DNA from: JANXQZ01 sp038225555
Lineage (GTDB): Bacteria > Acidobacteriota > Terriglobia > Bryobacterales > Bryobacteraceae
NCBI GenBank assembly: GCA_038225555.1
Contig: JBBRRB010000004.1
Coordinates: 183,395-247,394, forward strand
Reading direction: 5' to 3'
DNA: 64,000 nucleotides
The stretch's first letter is position 1, and every line of letters starts with the position of its first letter. The translations under genes and the position numbers were made by a program. A model generated the notes under the pieces. It did not search any database. It was not told where the DNA came from and saw only the letters and a program-made list of their open reading frames with translations. Positions 1 to 8,416 of the stretch are shown piece after piece.

Positions 1-281
1 TCCGAACAATCGGCTTGCATGAAAACCACTGCCTCGATCCCGTTTGGAATCACCTCCATCGCGCTGAGACAAGCGGCCCCGTACCCCCGATCCGCGATGC
101 TCACAACCGTGGCACCGGCGGCGCGGGCGATCTCGACCGTGCGGTCGGTTGACCCGTTATCGGCGACGATGACGAGGCAGAACAAAGACGGCGGAACGCT
201 GGCGAGCATCGTTCCGATCACGGGCTCCTCGTTCAGCGCGGGAATGATCAGGGCGGCGCTTGCGTCTGCAAACAGCCTCAT
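1..281 (-). CDS. Glycosyltransferase family 2, N-terminal part
   Basis: The gene runs off the left edge; only about the first 93 residues are present. They read as a GT-A fold nucleotide-sugar glycosyltransferase of the DPM1-like family 2. The first strand and loop is IIPALNEEPVIG (about residues 12-23), followed by VIVADNGSTDRT (about 37-48), which holds the nucleotide-binding Asp, then RGYGAACLSAM, and VFMQADCS at the edge, where DxD-type metal ligands are expected. Family members move sugars from nucleotide donors to lipid or protein acceptors; the acceptor cannot be told here. The ATG at 281 is the natural start because the family motif begins 11 residues later. It diverges from lepB across 43 bases. 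The absence of any stop to the edge supports a real gene. Confidence 0.8.
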   Translation of the reverse strand, partial: MRLFADASAALIIPALNEEPVIGTMLASVPPSLFCLVIVADNGSTDRTVEIARAAGATVVSIADRGYGAACLSAMEVIPNGIEAVVFMQADCS

Positions 282-324
282 GTTGTAACGAGGTGCGAAA
301 TTTTCGATATCATCGATAGTAGAA

Positions 325-900
325 ATGGAACCGGAAACCGGGACTCAGGCCTTCACGTATAACGGCCATAAGAAGCGTTCTGCGCTCGGCGTGATCGCCT
401 ATTGGGCACGGGACCTGTTTCTGTCCGTCATCATAGCGATCATTGTTATTTTATTCCTTTACCAGCCGGTCAAAGTAGAAGGCACAAGTATGATGCCCGC
501 TCTCACCGACCAGGAGCGGATCTTCATCAACAAATTCGTTTACCGGTTTCATATTGGCGATATCGGGCGCGGCGACATGATCGTTTTCTGGTATCCGAAC
601 GATCCAACCAAGTCGTACGTGAAGCGAGTGGTAGGATTGCCGGGAGATAGGATTCAGGTTGATCGCGGCAAGGTGATCGTGAACGATACGCAGCTTCAGG
701 AAGCGTACGTTCCAGAGGAGTATCGGGACGAACTGTCGATGGCGCCCAGGACGATCCCCGACGAAGAATATTTCGTGCTCGGAGATCACCGCAGCTCGTC
801 GAACGACAGCCGATCTTGGGGTACCGTGCCCCGCCGGTACATTTACGGGAAGGCAGTGTTTGTGTATTGGCCTCTTGGAAAGGTTGGGATGCTGCGGTAA
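325..900 (+). CDS. lepB: Signal peptidase I
   Basis: A 191-residue type I signal peptidase, which cleaves signal peptides from exported proteins at the outer face of the inner membrane. One transmembrane segment lies at about residues 30-47. The catalytic Ser55 sits in VEGTSMMPAL and the general-base lysine is Lys100 in SYVKRVVGLPGDR. The C-terminal boxes VLGDHRSSSNDSR and WGTVPRRYIYGKA are the usual family boxes D and E. The length is close to that of short S26 family members. No clear Shine-Dalgarno precedes the ATG. It stands alone on this strand, between the divergent glycosyltransferase and the convergent small gene at 910-1083. Confidence 0.95.
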   Translation: MEPETGTQAFTYNGHKKRSALGVIAYWARDLFLSVIIAIIVILFLYQPVKVEGTSMMPALTDQERIFINKFVYRFHIGDIGRGDMIVFWYPNDPTKSYVKRVVGLPGDRIQVDRGKVIVNDTQLQEAYVPEEYRDELSMAPRTIPDEEYFVLGDHRSSSNDSRSWGTVPRRYIYGKAVFVYWPLGKVGMLR

Positions 901-909
901 AGAATCCGG

Positions 910-1083
910 CTATTTTCGCTTTAGATCAAGCACCCATCCCGCGCACTTCAGCACCGGAAGGGGCGGATACTTCGGGTAGGCCGGATCCGTCTCCGCAAGC
1001 GAGCAGCGGTAGAACACCGACCCCTTATCCGACCGGACAATCCTGACGTTCAAACAGTTGTCGCACAAGCCTGGATCGATCAC
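910..1083 (-). CDS. 57-residue four-cysteine small protein
   Basis: A short gene beginning with GTG at 1083 that overlaps the stop of the upstream kinase gene as GTGA, so it is probably translationally coupled to it. The product has 57 residues with cysteines at 7, 10, 27 and 47 (LCDNC, FYRCS, LKCAG), a spacing that suggests a small zinc ribbon. The segment YPKYPPLPV, rich in Pro and aromatic residues, precedes the last cysteine. It resembles small uncharacterised proteins with a CxxC, a central RC and a C-terminal RCAG-type motif that I associate with acidobacterial and some other genomes. No function is known to me. The conserved-looking cysteines and precise overlap argue that it is real despite its size. 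Confidence 0.7.
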   Translation of the reverse strand: MIDPGLCDNCLNVRIVRSDKGSVFYRCSLAETDPAYPKYPPLPVLKCAGWVLDLKRK

Positions 1084-3014
1084 CCTTTAATCGCTGCCTC
1101 CACGCGTTCCATTTCCTTGCGATGAAACACGCTGAATGCCGGCTGATTCCGATACTCCCGATAAACCGCAAAGCGCCCGGTCGTTCCATTGCTTCGCCTC
1201 ATCCGCCTTATGCAGGAGTGCCGTAATGGAGCCCATAGCTGCGTACGCCCTGGCCGTATACAGATGCTGACCGACCGCAGTCGCGCTGGCTGTCTTCCCG
1301 CGCTCGCCGATCGCCAAAGCCTTCCTGCGTATACCAGGTTTGCGGGCTCAGCCCGGCACAGGTCGTAGTCTTGCGCCACCACCTCGCGATAGTGTGCGGC
1401 GGCATTTTCTAAACGACCGAGGTTGGCCTCTTGATCGGCGCTGGCCGCAACGCTCGCGGTCATCGCGGAACGGGCACCTAAATCCTCGGGGTGCGTCGAA
1501 GGGTACAGCCGGTACAAACGAATTGATTCATTCAGATGGGTAAGCGCTTCGGGCGAACGCTCCCGGTCGCTTTCAAACGAACCCAGTCCCGCGCGCAGGG
1601 CCGCGAGCCTGCGCATCACCAATCCATTCGAGGGATGTTCCTGATACAGCGAGGTAGCCAGCCGGATGCCCTCTTCGTAGGTTGCCGCGCCATCGTCGCT
1701 CCGCTGCATTACGCTCTGCAAATCTCCAATGCTGCGATAGAGGCGGCATTTATCGAGATCTACTTCCAATGATGGAGGAGAGGACTGCAGGAGCGCCATG
1801 GCTTTTTGAAGACTGGCTAGCGCCTCAGTGAACTGGCCCCTGTTCGATCCAAAGGCATCGCCCTGGATCTCACCCATCCGCTGGTAGGCGCCGGCCAATT
1901 CGCGTCGAAGTTCCGGATCACCTTTGGAGTCGACCGCCATCCGGTCGAGGTACAGCATCCCAATGCTTACGATTGCCTGCCTTGCTGGCAGCGAGCCCGG
2001 TAAATTGCGTACCCGATCATGTACGTCGAAGATGATCGCATTTGCCAGTTGGCGGCTTTCGACGAAATGACGCTGGGCCCGAATCGCTTCACGAGTGGAG
2101 ACCACCACCCCGGCAGCCAAAGCGCCGAGTATGAAGGCCCCGGCCACAATCTTGCCTCGATTCCGCCTCACGAACTTTCTGAAGCGGTAACCCAGCGTGT
2201 CCGCGCGCGCCGAAACTGGGCGCATTGCGAGATACCGTTGAATGTCTTCGGCAAAGCGCTCAACTGAGTCGTAGCGCCTCTCGGGCTCCTTCTGCAGCGC
2301 TTTCAGGAGGATGTTGTCAAGATCCCCAGCCAACTGGCGCGCCCGCGACCGCTCGACTGCAGCCAAACTGGGGCGCTCAATGCTTCCTTCGCAAATCGGG
2401 CGTTCCACCTCCTGCGGCGTGTACTTCCCGATGCGGTGGGGGCGCGTGCCCGTGAGCAGCTCATATAGCACTGCGCCAAGCGAGTATACGTCGCTCGAAA
2501 CCGTAACGGGATCGGCGCGCACCTGCTCCGGACTGGCGTAATCCGGCGTCATCATGCTTGAAGATTGCGTGATCGTGGCGTCCGCGGGCGCACCCGCGAA
2601 GAGTAGCTTGCAAATCCCGAAATCGAGTAGCTTGGGCGTTCCGCTGTTATCCACCAGGATATTGCCGGGCTTCAAGTCTCGATGAACCACGAAGTTCAGG
2701 TGAGCGTGAGCGACGGCGGCGCAAACTTGTAGGAACAGCCGAAGCGTTCGCTGAATCATTAGACCTTCTTCCCGGCAGTACACGCTGATGGGTTTGCCCG
2801 AGATTCGCTCCATCACGATGTAGGGGAGACCATCGGCGGTTCCACTGTCGAGCAGCCGGGCGATGTTGGGATGCTGTCGGCGAGCGAGAGTCTGCCGTTC
2901 TCGCCGAAACCGGCTCAGAAAGAAGTCGGTGTCCATGCCCGGACGAATCAGCTTGATGGCCACTTCGCCCTGATATTCTTCATCCGCGCGCTCGGCCAAA
3001 AATACCGTGCCCAT
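1080..3014 (-). CDS. Ser/Thr protein kinase with TPR tail, frame-disrupted
   Basis: Catalytic part of a Hanks-type (PknB-like) kinase. The open frame starts inside the glycine-rich loop (MGTVFLAERAD) and then carries the ATP-anchoring VAIKL, the catalytic loop HRDLKPGNILVD, KLLDFGICKL, the YASPEQVR activation segment and SDVYSLGAVLYELLTG. A transmembrane helix (IVAGAFILGALAAGVVV) separates the kinase from a periplasmic TPR-like region. The first half of the glycine loop is coded just upstream in this frame, but a TAA at 3069-3071 cuts it from the N-terminal domain, which lies in another frame. The end of the TPR region is also out of frame between about 1330 and 1175: there another frame gives a plausible TPR (ALAIGERGKTAS to AKQWNDRAL), after which this frame resumes. 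It is either a decaying gene or one with several sequence errors. Confidence 0.7.
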   Translation of the reverse strand: MGTVFLAERADEEYQGEVAIKLIRPGMDTDFFLSRFRRERQTLARRQHPNIARLLDSGTADGLPYIVMERISGKPISVYCREEGLMIQRTLRLFLQVCAAVAHAHLNFVVHRDLKPGNILVDNSGTPKLLDFGICKLLFAGAPADATITQSSSMMTPDYASPEQVRADPVTVSSDVYSLGAVLYELLTGTRPHRIGKYTPQEVERPICEGSIERPSLAAVERSRARQLAGDLDNILLKALQKEPERRYDSVERFAEDIQRYLAMRPVSARADTLGYRFRKFVRRNRGKIVAGAFILGALAAGVVVSTREAIRAQRHFVESRQLANAIIFDVHDRVRNLPGSLPARQAIVSIGMLYLDRMAVDSKGDPELRRELAGAYQRMGEIQGDAFGSNRGQFTEALASLQKAMALLQSSPPSLEVDLDKCRLYRSIGDLQSVMQRSDDGAATYEEGIRLATSLYQEHPSNGLVMRRLAALRAGLGSFESDRERSPEALTHLNESIRLYRLYPSTHPEDLGARSAMTASVAASADQEANLGRLENAAAHYREVVAQDYDLCRAEPANLVYAGRLWRSASAGRQPARLRSVSICIRPGRTQLWAPLRHSCIRRMRRSNGTTGRFAVYREYRNQPAFSVFHRKEMERVEAAIKG

Positions 3015-3243
3015 GCCGCCCCGTCCTAATTCGCTCCCGGCTAGTCCAGCCTTTACTACCCAATGACCTTACCTTCCACAAATCCGTCGGCGGCTTCGTC
3101 GCTCGATAAATGGCGCGCACTTCCGCCTTGAGCGCTTCATCCCCGGCACACATCTCAGCGAGCCAAAACTCGCGATCCCGCGTTGGAAGTTCGGCAGCCT
3201 GGTGGAACAGCTCCTCGATCCGGCGCCACCGGTTCGGGGTCAC
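2980..3243 (-). pseudogene. Detached N-terminal piece of the TPR kinase gene
   Basis: This reading frame starts with GTG at 3243, overlapping the stop of the ECF sigma gene as GTGA. It gives MTPNRWRRIEELFHQAAEL, then LAEMCAGDEALKAEV, the characteristic N-terminal alpha-helical domain of acidobacterial TPR kinases that normally runs straight into the glycine-rich kinase loop. The meaning is lost after about residue 57 (KPPTDLWK, near 3070). From there the kinase coding continues in a different frame (GSELGRGGMGTVFLAE). A one-base change around 3058-3080 would restore a single gene from 1080 to 3243. In family context, such a kinase and its adjoining ECF sigma factor form a signalling pair. Confidence 0.7.
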
Positions 3244-3689
3244 TGCGAATGACCGGCGCTCAGTTGGTTATGGAGCCAAGCCTGGCCCAGCCGCTGCTCT
3301 CGTCCCACCGTTGCGACCGAAATGTTCAGCACCTGCGCGGTCTCTTCGACGCTGAGCCCTCCCGCCCCCCGCTTTACGCTGCGATGCTTGCGCGCGTGGT
3401 CGACCAAAATCTGCCGCATCAGTTGAGCGGCCACGCCAAAAAAATGCGACCGGCTTTGCCAATCGGGCAAGTTCTGCGCAACCAGCCGCAGGTAAGCCTC
3501 GTGTACGAGCGCGGTGGGTTGCAGAGTGGCGGCATCGCGCTCGCGCCGCAGGTAGCGGTCAGCAAGAAGATGCAGTTCGCGATAGACGATGGGCGTGAGC
3601 AGGTCGAGGGCCTGTTTGCTGCCGCTGCCCCATTCCACGAGGAGGCGGGTCACTTCTTCGCGAGGGGGTGTCTCCTGAGCTTCAGCCAT
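3240..3689 (-). CDS. Acidobacterial-type ECF sigma factor, internally deleted
   Basis: A 149-residue protein of the ECF subfamily common in Acidobacteria, which pairs with TPR kinases. Sigma region 2 is intact: TPIVYRELHLLADRYLRRER (about 32-51), LQPTALVHEAYLRL (57-70), FFGVAAQLMRQILVDHARKH (83-102). After KRGAG (107-110) the protein jumps directly to GLSVEETAQVLNISVATV (111-128), the helix-turn-helix at the end of region 4. Family members are usually about 185-190 residues, with the 2-4 linker and first half of region 4 between these blocks, so roughly 40-45 codons appear to be missing in frame. The stop overlaps the kinase start by GTGA. Promoter -35 recognition is probably impaired. Confidence 0.85.
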   Translation of the reverse strand: MAEAQETPPREEVTRLLVEWGSGSKQALDLLTPIVYRELHLLADRYLRRERDAATLQPTALVHEAYLRLVAQNLPDWQSRSHFFGVAAQLMRQILVDHARKHRSVKRGAGGLSVEETAQVLNISVATVGREQRLGQAWLHNQLSAGHSQ

Positions 3690-3804
3690 GGCTCATTTTA
3701 ATAAATCCGGCGTGAGCGATTTAACGGCGATTGTGCGCCCTTATAGATGTGAGCGGGAAACGCCGCTCAACATCAACGAATCGGAGAAAGTTGGAATGAC
3801 GGGA

Positions 3805-3846
3805 AACCGGCTGAAAGCCGGTTGCAGCCAGGATTGGCTGCCCCAC
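3805..3846 (+). repeat. Tandem-hairpin intergenic repeat, copy 1
   Basis: Two adjacent stem-loops followed by CCCAC. Hairpin 1 is ACCGGCT-gaa-AGCCGGT (3806-3822). Hairpin 2 is GCAGCC-aggatt-GGCTGC (3824-3841). It ends three bases beyond the stop codon of the minus-strand gene at 3849. Three related copies lie at 7371, 21697 and 28075, all in the same orientation. Confidence 0.9.
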
Positions 3847-3848
3847 AA

Positions 3849-6032
3849 TCATTTGAAATGGATCGGTTGACTCGCCGCGCCGTTTCCCGCTGAATCCCAG
3901 GCTGCGAAACGAACCCATTTCTTACCGGAAGCATCGAAGGGCACTCGCAGAGTCTCGCCCGAAAACGGCGCGCGTGCCGTCATGGACAGAATTTTTCGCT
4001 CCACCTTTTCGCCATCTCCCCAGACCACTTCCGCAAACTCCATCGGGAAAGTCCACTCCAAGTGCACTACCAGAGTCCGCTGCTTCCCAGTTCCTTCAAC
4101 CGCTACGCTTTTGAGCAGCACCTCGCCGCTTGTAACGAAGAAATCGCCCTTGCGCATGGACTCCAAAATTGGACTCCAATCCTGTTGAAACCTGGGCAGA
4201 CTGGGCAGCTTTACGTAGTTCACCAGCAACTGCGCGTACGTCTCGTCCTCCGGGTACTTCGCATAGGTGTCGCCCTCCGCGATCAGATATTTCTCACCGG
4301 TCCAGTTATTCATATCGTCGAGAACGCCAAAGCAACGCTCCTCGCAAATCCGCTGCTCGGACTGGTCCACTGGCAAGGATTGAAAGGAGGCGCCCAAAAA
4401 ACGGTCGCTCCGGAAATATTCGTTTTCCCGCACGGCGTCGGGATAACCGCTGGATCCTTTCGTGCGCGGATGCGCCTGCCAGATCAGCCCGCCCTCGCGC
4501 CGAAGCATGGCCAACTCTTCCGCCTCCGAGCCCGCGTGGTATACGTGTCCATACTTGGGATCGGTCTCTTCGAAAGATTGGCCGGGCTTTCGAACATGCG
4601 ACCAATAGACCGGCTTCGGGAACACCATCGTGTAATGCCCGCCAAAATTCGCGTCCAGTTCCTCGCCCGGCATGATGAGAAAATCTTTGTCCGAGTGGCG
4701 CGCGCAGCCATCGAAATAAGTCTTCTGTTCCGCAAACCGCACCGGTCCTGGATCGGTGTTGTGCCCGTCCCCGTGAAAGTCGGACATCATGGCAATGTTG
4801 ACTCCTAGAGATCGGAACACCGTCACCCAAGGTGTTTGCAGATCCAGCGTACCGGCGTCGGAGAGCACCTCGTTGAAGTGAGTGTGAAAATGACTGATTG
4901 CGACTTGGTAGCCAGGCAGCGGCTTAAAAACATCGTCATGGGTGAACGCCATCACAGCCTGCTGCGCGGCGGCTCCGTCTTCCGGACTCAAGTACAGGTA
5001 CATCGGCATGCGCTGCCAAGTTCCCGGAGGAGCATTGTAGAGCGCGAAGTTTGCGGCGAAATGCCTGGATTCCTTCACTCGCTTGTCCCAGTCCTGATCC
5101 GAGACGCCGAAGGGTTTGTACATCTCCTCGCGGTCGCCGTGCCGGATTCCGATTGAGAAGGAGTTGTCGTCGTCCTTGCGATACCAGACGTAGCCGAGAT
5201 TTACTTCAATCTCGCGAGCGAAGAAGAACTTATGCGGCGGCGGGAAGAAAGCGAGCGAGCCATGCTCTCCCTCGACGATGGCCAGCCGGTTGCGAGCCTT
5301 CAGCGCCACCGGATCGCGATTCGGGGTTCCGCCAAATTCGTACTTCTGCCACGCACGCGACGTGTCCCGCCAAATCACACGCTGGGCCGGCTCGGTCTGG
5401 AAGCCCCTCAAACCGGCCCGGTACTTGTAGGCTACGGACTGCTCGTCTGTCTTGGCGATCACCTCCTGCCGCAACAAATTGGTTCCCTGGTAAACCGTGT
5501 ACATCAGACGGCCCGAAAAAATGCCCATCGACACACCGGAGAACGTGACCTCAAGCCTGGATCCCTCGGTCTTCACCGCGCAGCTTTTGGCGTTGTAGCT
5601 GGCCATGGCACGGCGGATGTCTGCGGGAGTGTTCAGAGGGGCGTCCCAGAACGCGTTCCACTTCTGCTGGTCCAGGTACGCGGCATCTGTGCGGCCCAGC
5701 TTGCGCAAGGGGGCCATCTGCTGCTCGGAGATTCGCCGAATGCCGCTCGTCACTTCATATTCTGGCGTCAGATCGCGTCCAAGCACGGCCCACTCGCCGC
5801 CCGACTTGCGCGCGGCCAATTCGCGGATCACGGGCTGGCCGCCATTCACGCCGAAGGCAGCACGCAGTTCCGAGGACGCGGCTCCGTTCCAGCTAAGGAT
5901 GAGCGAGCCGTTGAGGGATTCGGCTTTCAGCCCAGGCTGGGCTTTGTATGCACTCAGGTCGCAGGTAAGTGAATCGGCCGCATGCAAGCCGCACGCTGTT
6001 GCAAATGTGATCAGTATCGCTCGTAGACTCAT
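3849..6032 (-). CDS. Secreted PHP-like metal-dependent hydrolase
   Basis: A 727-residue exported protein with an N-terminal signal peptide (about residues 1-18, ending in CGLHAA). The first half is beta-rich and I cannot name it. The second half has the arrangement of a PHP (polymerase and histidinol phosphatase) domain: SHFHTHFNEV near residue 382, MSDFHGDGHN near 417, MPGEELDANFGGHY near 452, WQAHPRTKG near 520 and IAEGDTY further on. Such His/Asp/Glu clusters bind two or three metal ions and hydrolyse phosphoesters. Substrate unknown; periplasmic or secreted location inferred from the signal peptide. The gene stands alone, with a tandem-hairpin repeat directly after its stop, and diverges from the AAA+ gene. 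Confidence 0.75.
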   Translation of the reverse strand: MSLRAILITFATACGLHAADSLTCDLSAYKAQPGLKAESLNGSLILSWNGAASSELRAAFGVNGGQPVIRELAARKSGGEWAVLGRDLTPEYEVTSGIRRISEQQMAPLRKLGRTDAAYLDQQKWNAFWDAPLNTPADIRRAMASYNAKSCAVKTEGSRLEVTFSGVSMGIFSGRLMYTVYQGTNLLRQEVIAKTDEQSVAYKYRAGLRGFQTEPAQRVIWRDTSRAWQKYEFGGTPNRDPVALKARNRLAIVEGEHGSLAFFPPPHKFFFAREIEVNLGYVWYRKDDDNSFSIGIRHGDREEMYKPFGVSDQDWDKRVKESRHFAANFALYNAPPGTWQRMPMYLYLSPEDGAAAQQAVMAFTHDDVFKPLPGYQVAISHFHTHFNEVLSDAGTLDLQTPWVTVFRSLGVNIAMMSDFHGDGHNTDPGPVRFAEQKTYFDGCARHSDKDFLIMPGEELDANFGGHYTMVFPKPVYWSHVRKPGQSFEETDPKYGHVYHAGSEAEELAMLRREGGLIWQAHPRTKGSSGYPDAVRENEYFRSDRFLGASFQSLPVDQSEQRICEERCFGVLDDMNNWTGEKYLIAEGDTYAKYPEDETYAQLLVNYVKLPSLPRFQQDWSPILESMRKGDFFVTSGEVLLKSVAVEGTGKQRTLVVHLEWTFPMEFAEVVWGDGEKVERKILSMTARAPFSGETLRVPFDASGKKWVRFAAWDSAGNGAASQPIHFK

Positions 6033-6103
6033 CGGTGGGTTCCCACACGGATCAAGCTAGCACACGCCTAAACTCTTTGCCTTTTCCGCCGATATGTGTA
6101 CCA

Positions 6104-7363
6104 ATGGCGACGTCCCTAGCCCCGCTCCAATCCAGTTTCGCTCCCAAGATTCCTCAAACCATAGAGGACACTGGAATTTCGCAGTCGCTCGTGATGGACC
6201 TCTTGCTGCGGAGGCTCCTGCTGGAAGGCTTCAGCAACCTCCAGACTCTTTCACGAAAACTGCGGTTATCCACTTCTATCTTGAGCACTGTCTTCCAGCA
6301 TATGCGGCAGCAGCAATTAGTGGAAGTGAAGGGAATGATTGGCAATGACTATCAGTTCACCCTATCCAGCGCCGGAAAAAGCTTGGCGTCGGACCGGTTT
6401 CAAGTCAGCCAGTATGCGGGCGCTGCGCCGGTATCGTTGCGGGCTTACCACGAGGCTACTACTACCCAAACAGCCAAGATCAATGTGGACCGGGCTGCGC
6501 TGCGCTCAGCCTTTTCGGATCTAGTGATCACCGACAAAATTCTCGATCAGCTCGGCCCCGCCCTCATTTCCCAAAACTCGATCTTTCTCTACGGTCCTAC
6601 CGGAAATGGAAAGACCAGTCTTGCCGAACGCATGCTGCGAGTCTATCGAGACGCGATCCTGCTGCCGTATGCGGTGGAGGTGGACGGACAAATTATCAGC
6701 TTGTACGATCCGGTGGTGCATCACGCACTGGATCAGGAAGATTCTCAACTTGACCCCCGCTGGATACTCTGCCGTCGCCCGTGCATCGTGGTGGGCGGCG
6801 AGCTCGTGCCCAGCATGCTCGAGCTGCGCCTGGATGAGACTTCGGGTATCTACGCCGCTCCGATGCAGATGAAGGCGAATAACGGAATCTTCATTATCGA
6901 CGACTTCGGACGACAGTTGATGTCCCCGCGCGATTTACTAAACCGGTGGATCGTGCCGCTGGATCGGCGCGTGGACTATTTGATGCTCCGCTACGGCGTA
7001 AAATTCCAAATTCCGTTCGAGCTGATGGTGGTGTTCTCCACGAATCTCGAGCCGGCCGATTTGGCTGATGAAGCTTTCCTGCGGCGTATTCATAACAAGA
7101 TTTATGTGGACGCAGTTACGAGCGAGGTATTTGACCAGATCTTTACCCGCATTATTTCGAGCAAGCGCATTCCGAGCGAGCCGGAGAGCGCTGCTTATTT
7201 GCGGGGGTTATGCTTGGGCGACGGACGAACGGAGTTGCGGGCTTGTTACCCTGCCGATATCTGCAATATTCTGGTCTCGATCGGCAAGTATGAGGGGCGT
7301 CCGGTGCGGATGGGCAAGAGCGATATGGCGCGAGCGGCTGAACTTTACTTTGCTAAGAATTAG
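6104..7363 (+). CDS. AAA+ ATPase with N-terminal winged-helix domain
   Basis: A 419-residue protein. Residues about 27-98 (LLLRRLLLEGFSNLQTLSR and the helices after it, then VEVKGMIGNDYQFTLSSAGK) look like a winged-helix domain with a C-terminal wing. An AAA+ ATPase follows: Walker A GPTGNGKTS at about 164-172, Walker B IFIIDDFG at about 262-269, sensor-like VVFSTNLEP and the arginine-rich FLRRIHNKI. The fusion suggests DNA- or partner-dependent ATPase activity; the target is unknown. I chose the ATG at 6104 because the translation before it is low-complexity and an earlier in-frame start at 6035 sits almost on top of the divergent gene. No Shine-Dalgarno is obvious for either start. Confidence 0.8.
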   Translation: MATSLAPLQSSFAPKIPQTIEDTGISQSLVMDLLLRRLLLEGFSNLQTLSRKLRLSTSILSTVFQHMRQQQLVEVKGMIGNDYQFTLSSAGKSLASDRFQVSQYAGAAPVSLRAYHEATTTQTAKINVDRAALRSAFSDLVITDKILDQLGPALISQNSIFLYGPTGNGKTSLAERMLRVYRDAILLPYAVEVDGQIISLYDPVVHHALDQEDSQLDPRWILCRRPCIVVGGELVPSMLELRLDETSGIYAAPMQMKANNGIFIIDDFGRQLMSPRDLLNRWIVPLDRRVDYLMLRYGVKFQIPFELMVVFSTNLEPADLADEAFLRRIHNKIYVDAVTSEVFDQIFTRIISSKRIPSEPESAAYLRGLCLGDGRTELRACYPADICNILVSIGKYEGRPVRMGKSDMARAAELYFAKN

Positions 7364-7370
7364 TGAGTTG

Positions 7371-7412
7371 GCCGCCTGGAAAGGCGGATGCAGCCAGGAT
7401 TGGCTGCCCCAC
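7371..7412 (+). repeat. Tandem-hairpin intergenic repeat, copy 2
   Basis: Hairpin 1 is CCGCCT-ggaa-AGGCGG (7372-7387). Hairpin 2 is GCAGCC-aggatt-GGCTGC (7390-7407), followed by CCCAC. It fills almost the whole gap between two convergent genes (stops at 7363 and 7414), a position suited to a two-way transcription end. Confidence 0.9.
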
Positions 7413-7413
7413 T

Positions 7414-8406
7414 TTAGACGATCTTGACGGCTGCGATATCGGCCATCAATGTATCGACATTCCTCTTGAGGGCGGTGTTGGCGTTCGATGCTTGCATGAT
7501 CGCTATTGAGTGTGCCGCGATGTCGCTGGTGCTATCCTCGGTATGGATTTTGGCTGTCTTGACGTCCGTTGAATCCCGAAGCATTGTGCCGGGTGCGTAG
7601 GTCGCGCTTACATTGTTGTATTGAAGTAGAGCCGCATCCCCTGCCGCTTTCGCGTCTTTAAGAACTTTAGTCAACGCAAACGAATTGCGGGCTTGCTGCG
7701 CGGCTAGCGCCTGCGTCTTGAAAGTCGTCAATTGCTGAACGGCCTGGGTGAGCACCGGCGTTAGCTGAGTGAAGGGTGGAAGGGCCAGTATGCGGGCTTG
7801 CGCTGCGTTTCTGATCGCAGTATTGTAGGCCGTCTGCGTGTTGGTGACTTGGGTCTTCATCGACGCCAAGATCTTTGCCTGGGTGTTGTACTTGGGCGTC
7901 AGGCGGACGTCGCTCGCGCCGCACTTCGCCGCCTGCGCTTCCAGCTTGTTCAGGGACGCAAGCGCGCTGGTGAACAGCTTGCGGCTGGGAGCGGAGGCCA
8001 ACGAGTCTCGCTGCTTTTCGTAAGCATCCCACAGCGCTTCGTAAACCGCCTCGTCCGCATTGCCCGCCATTTCCATCTTCTTGGCGAGACTCAGAGACTC
8101 TGTAATCTTCTTGATGTCCTCAGTCTCTTTCCGCATCGTGGTGTCGAGCACCAGAGCCTTGGTGAGCTTGTCGAATCCCTTGTTTTCAAGATCGGTCACA
8201 GTTGCTTTGCGCGCGGTCTCCAACTCGGCCAATTGCTTGCGCGCCGCGTCGCAGTTCGGAAGGGTATTCGCTTTGTCCAGCGCTGTTCGCGCGGCCTCGT
8301 AAAGCTTCAGCTTTTTCTCGAATGCCGTCTCGGGGGCGACTTTTCCGCCCACCTTGTTCTCAGTCTTGCTTTTCTGTTCAGTCCACCACTTTGAGGTTAA
8401 TGGCAT
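7414..8406 (-). CDS. Alpha-helical Ala/Lys-rich protein, unknown function
   Basis: A 330-residue protein with no signal peptide or membrane segment, very rich in Ala, Thr, Lys and Gln and predicted by eye to be almost entirely helical with coiled-coil stretches (for example about residues 30-120 and 150-260). One cysteine lies in the first helix region (LPNCDAARKQ) and another in AAKCGASDVR. I do not recognise a family. It starts 10 bases after the etfA stop, so it may be the last gene of the acpP-fabF-etfBA transcript, although its composition differs from those enzymes. A role as a cytoplasmic scaffold or filament-like protein would be a guess. A tandem-hairpin repeat follows its stop. Confidence 0.75.
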   Translation of the reverse strand: MPLTSKWWTEQKSKTENKVGGKVAPETAFEKKLKLYEAARTALDKANTLPNCDAARKQLAELETARKATVTDLENKGFDKLTKALVLDTTMRKETEDIKKITESLSLAKKMEMAGNADEAVYEALWDAYEKQRDSLASAPSRKLFTSALASLNKLEAQAAKCGASDVRLTPKYNTQAKILASMKTQVTNTQTAYNTAIRNAAQARILALPPFTQLTPVLTQAVQQLTTFKTQALAAQQARNSFALTKVLKDAKAAGDAALLQYNNVSATYAPGTMLRDSTDVKTAKIHTEDSTSDIAAHSIAIMQASNANTALKRNVDTLMADIAAVKIV

Positions 8407-8416
8407 TGGTTAATCC

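Noticed and set aside
4062..4808. Long open frames on the strand opposite the PHP-like gene
   Set aside because: They are antisense to a protein with signal peptide and conserved His/Asp motifs and show no family features; high GC makes such open frames common.
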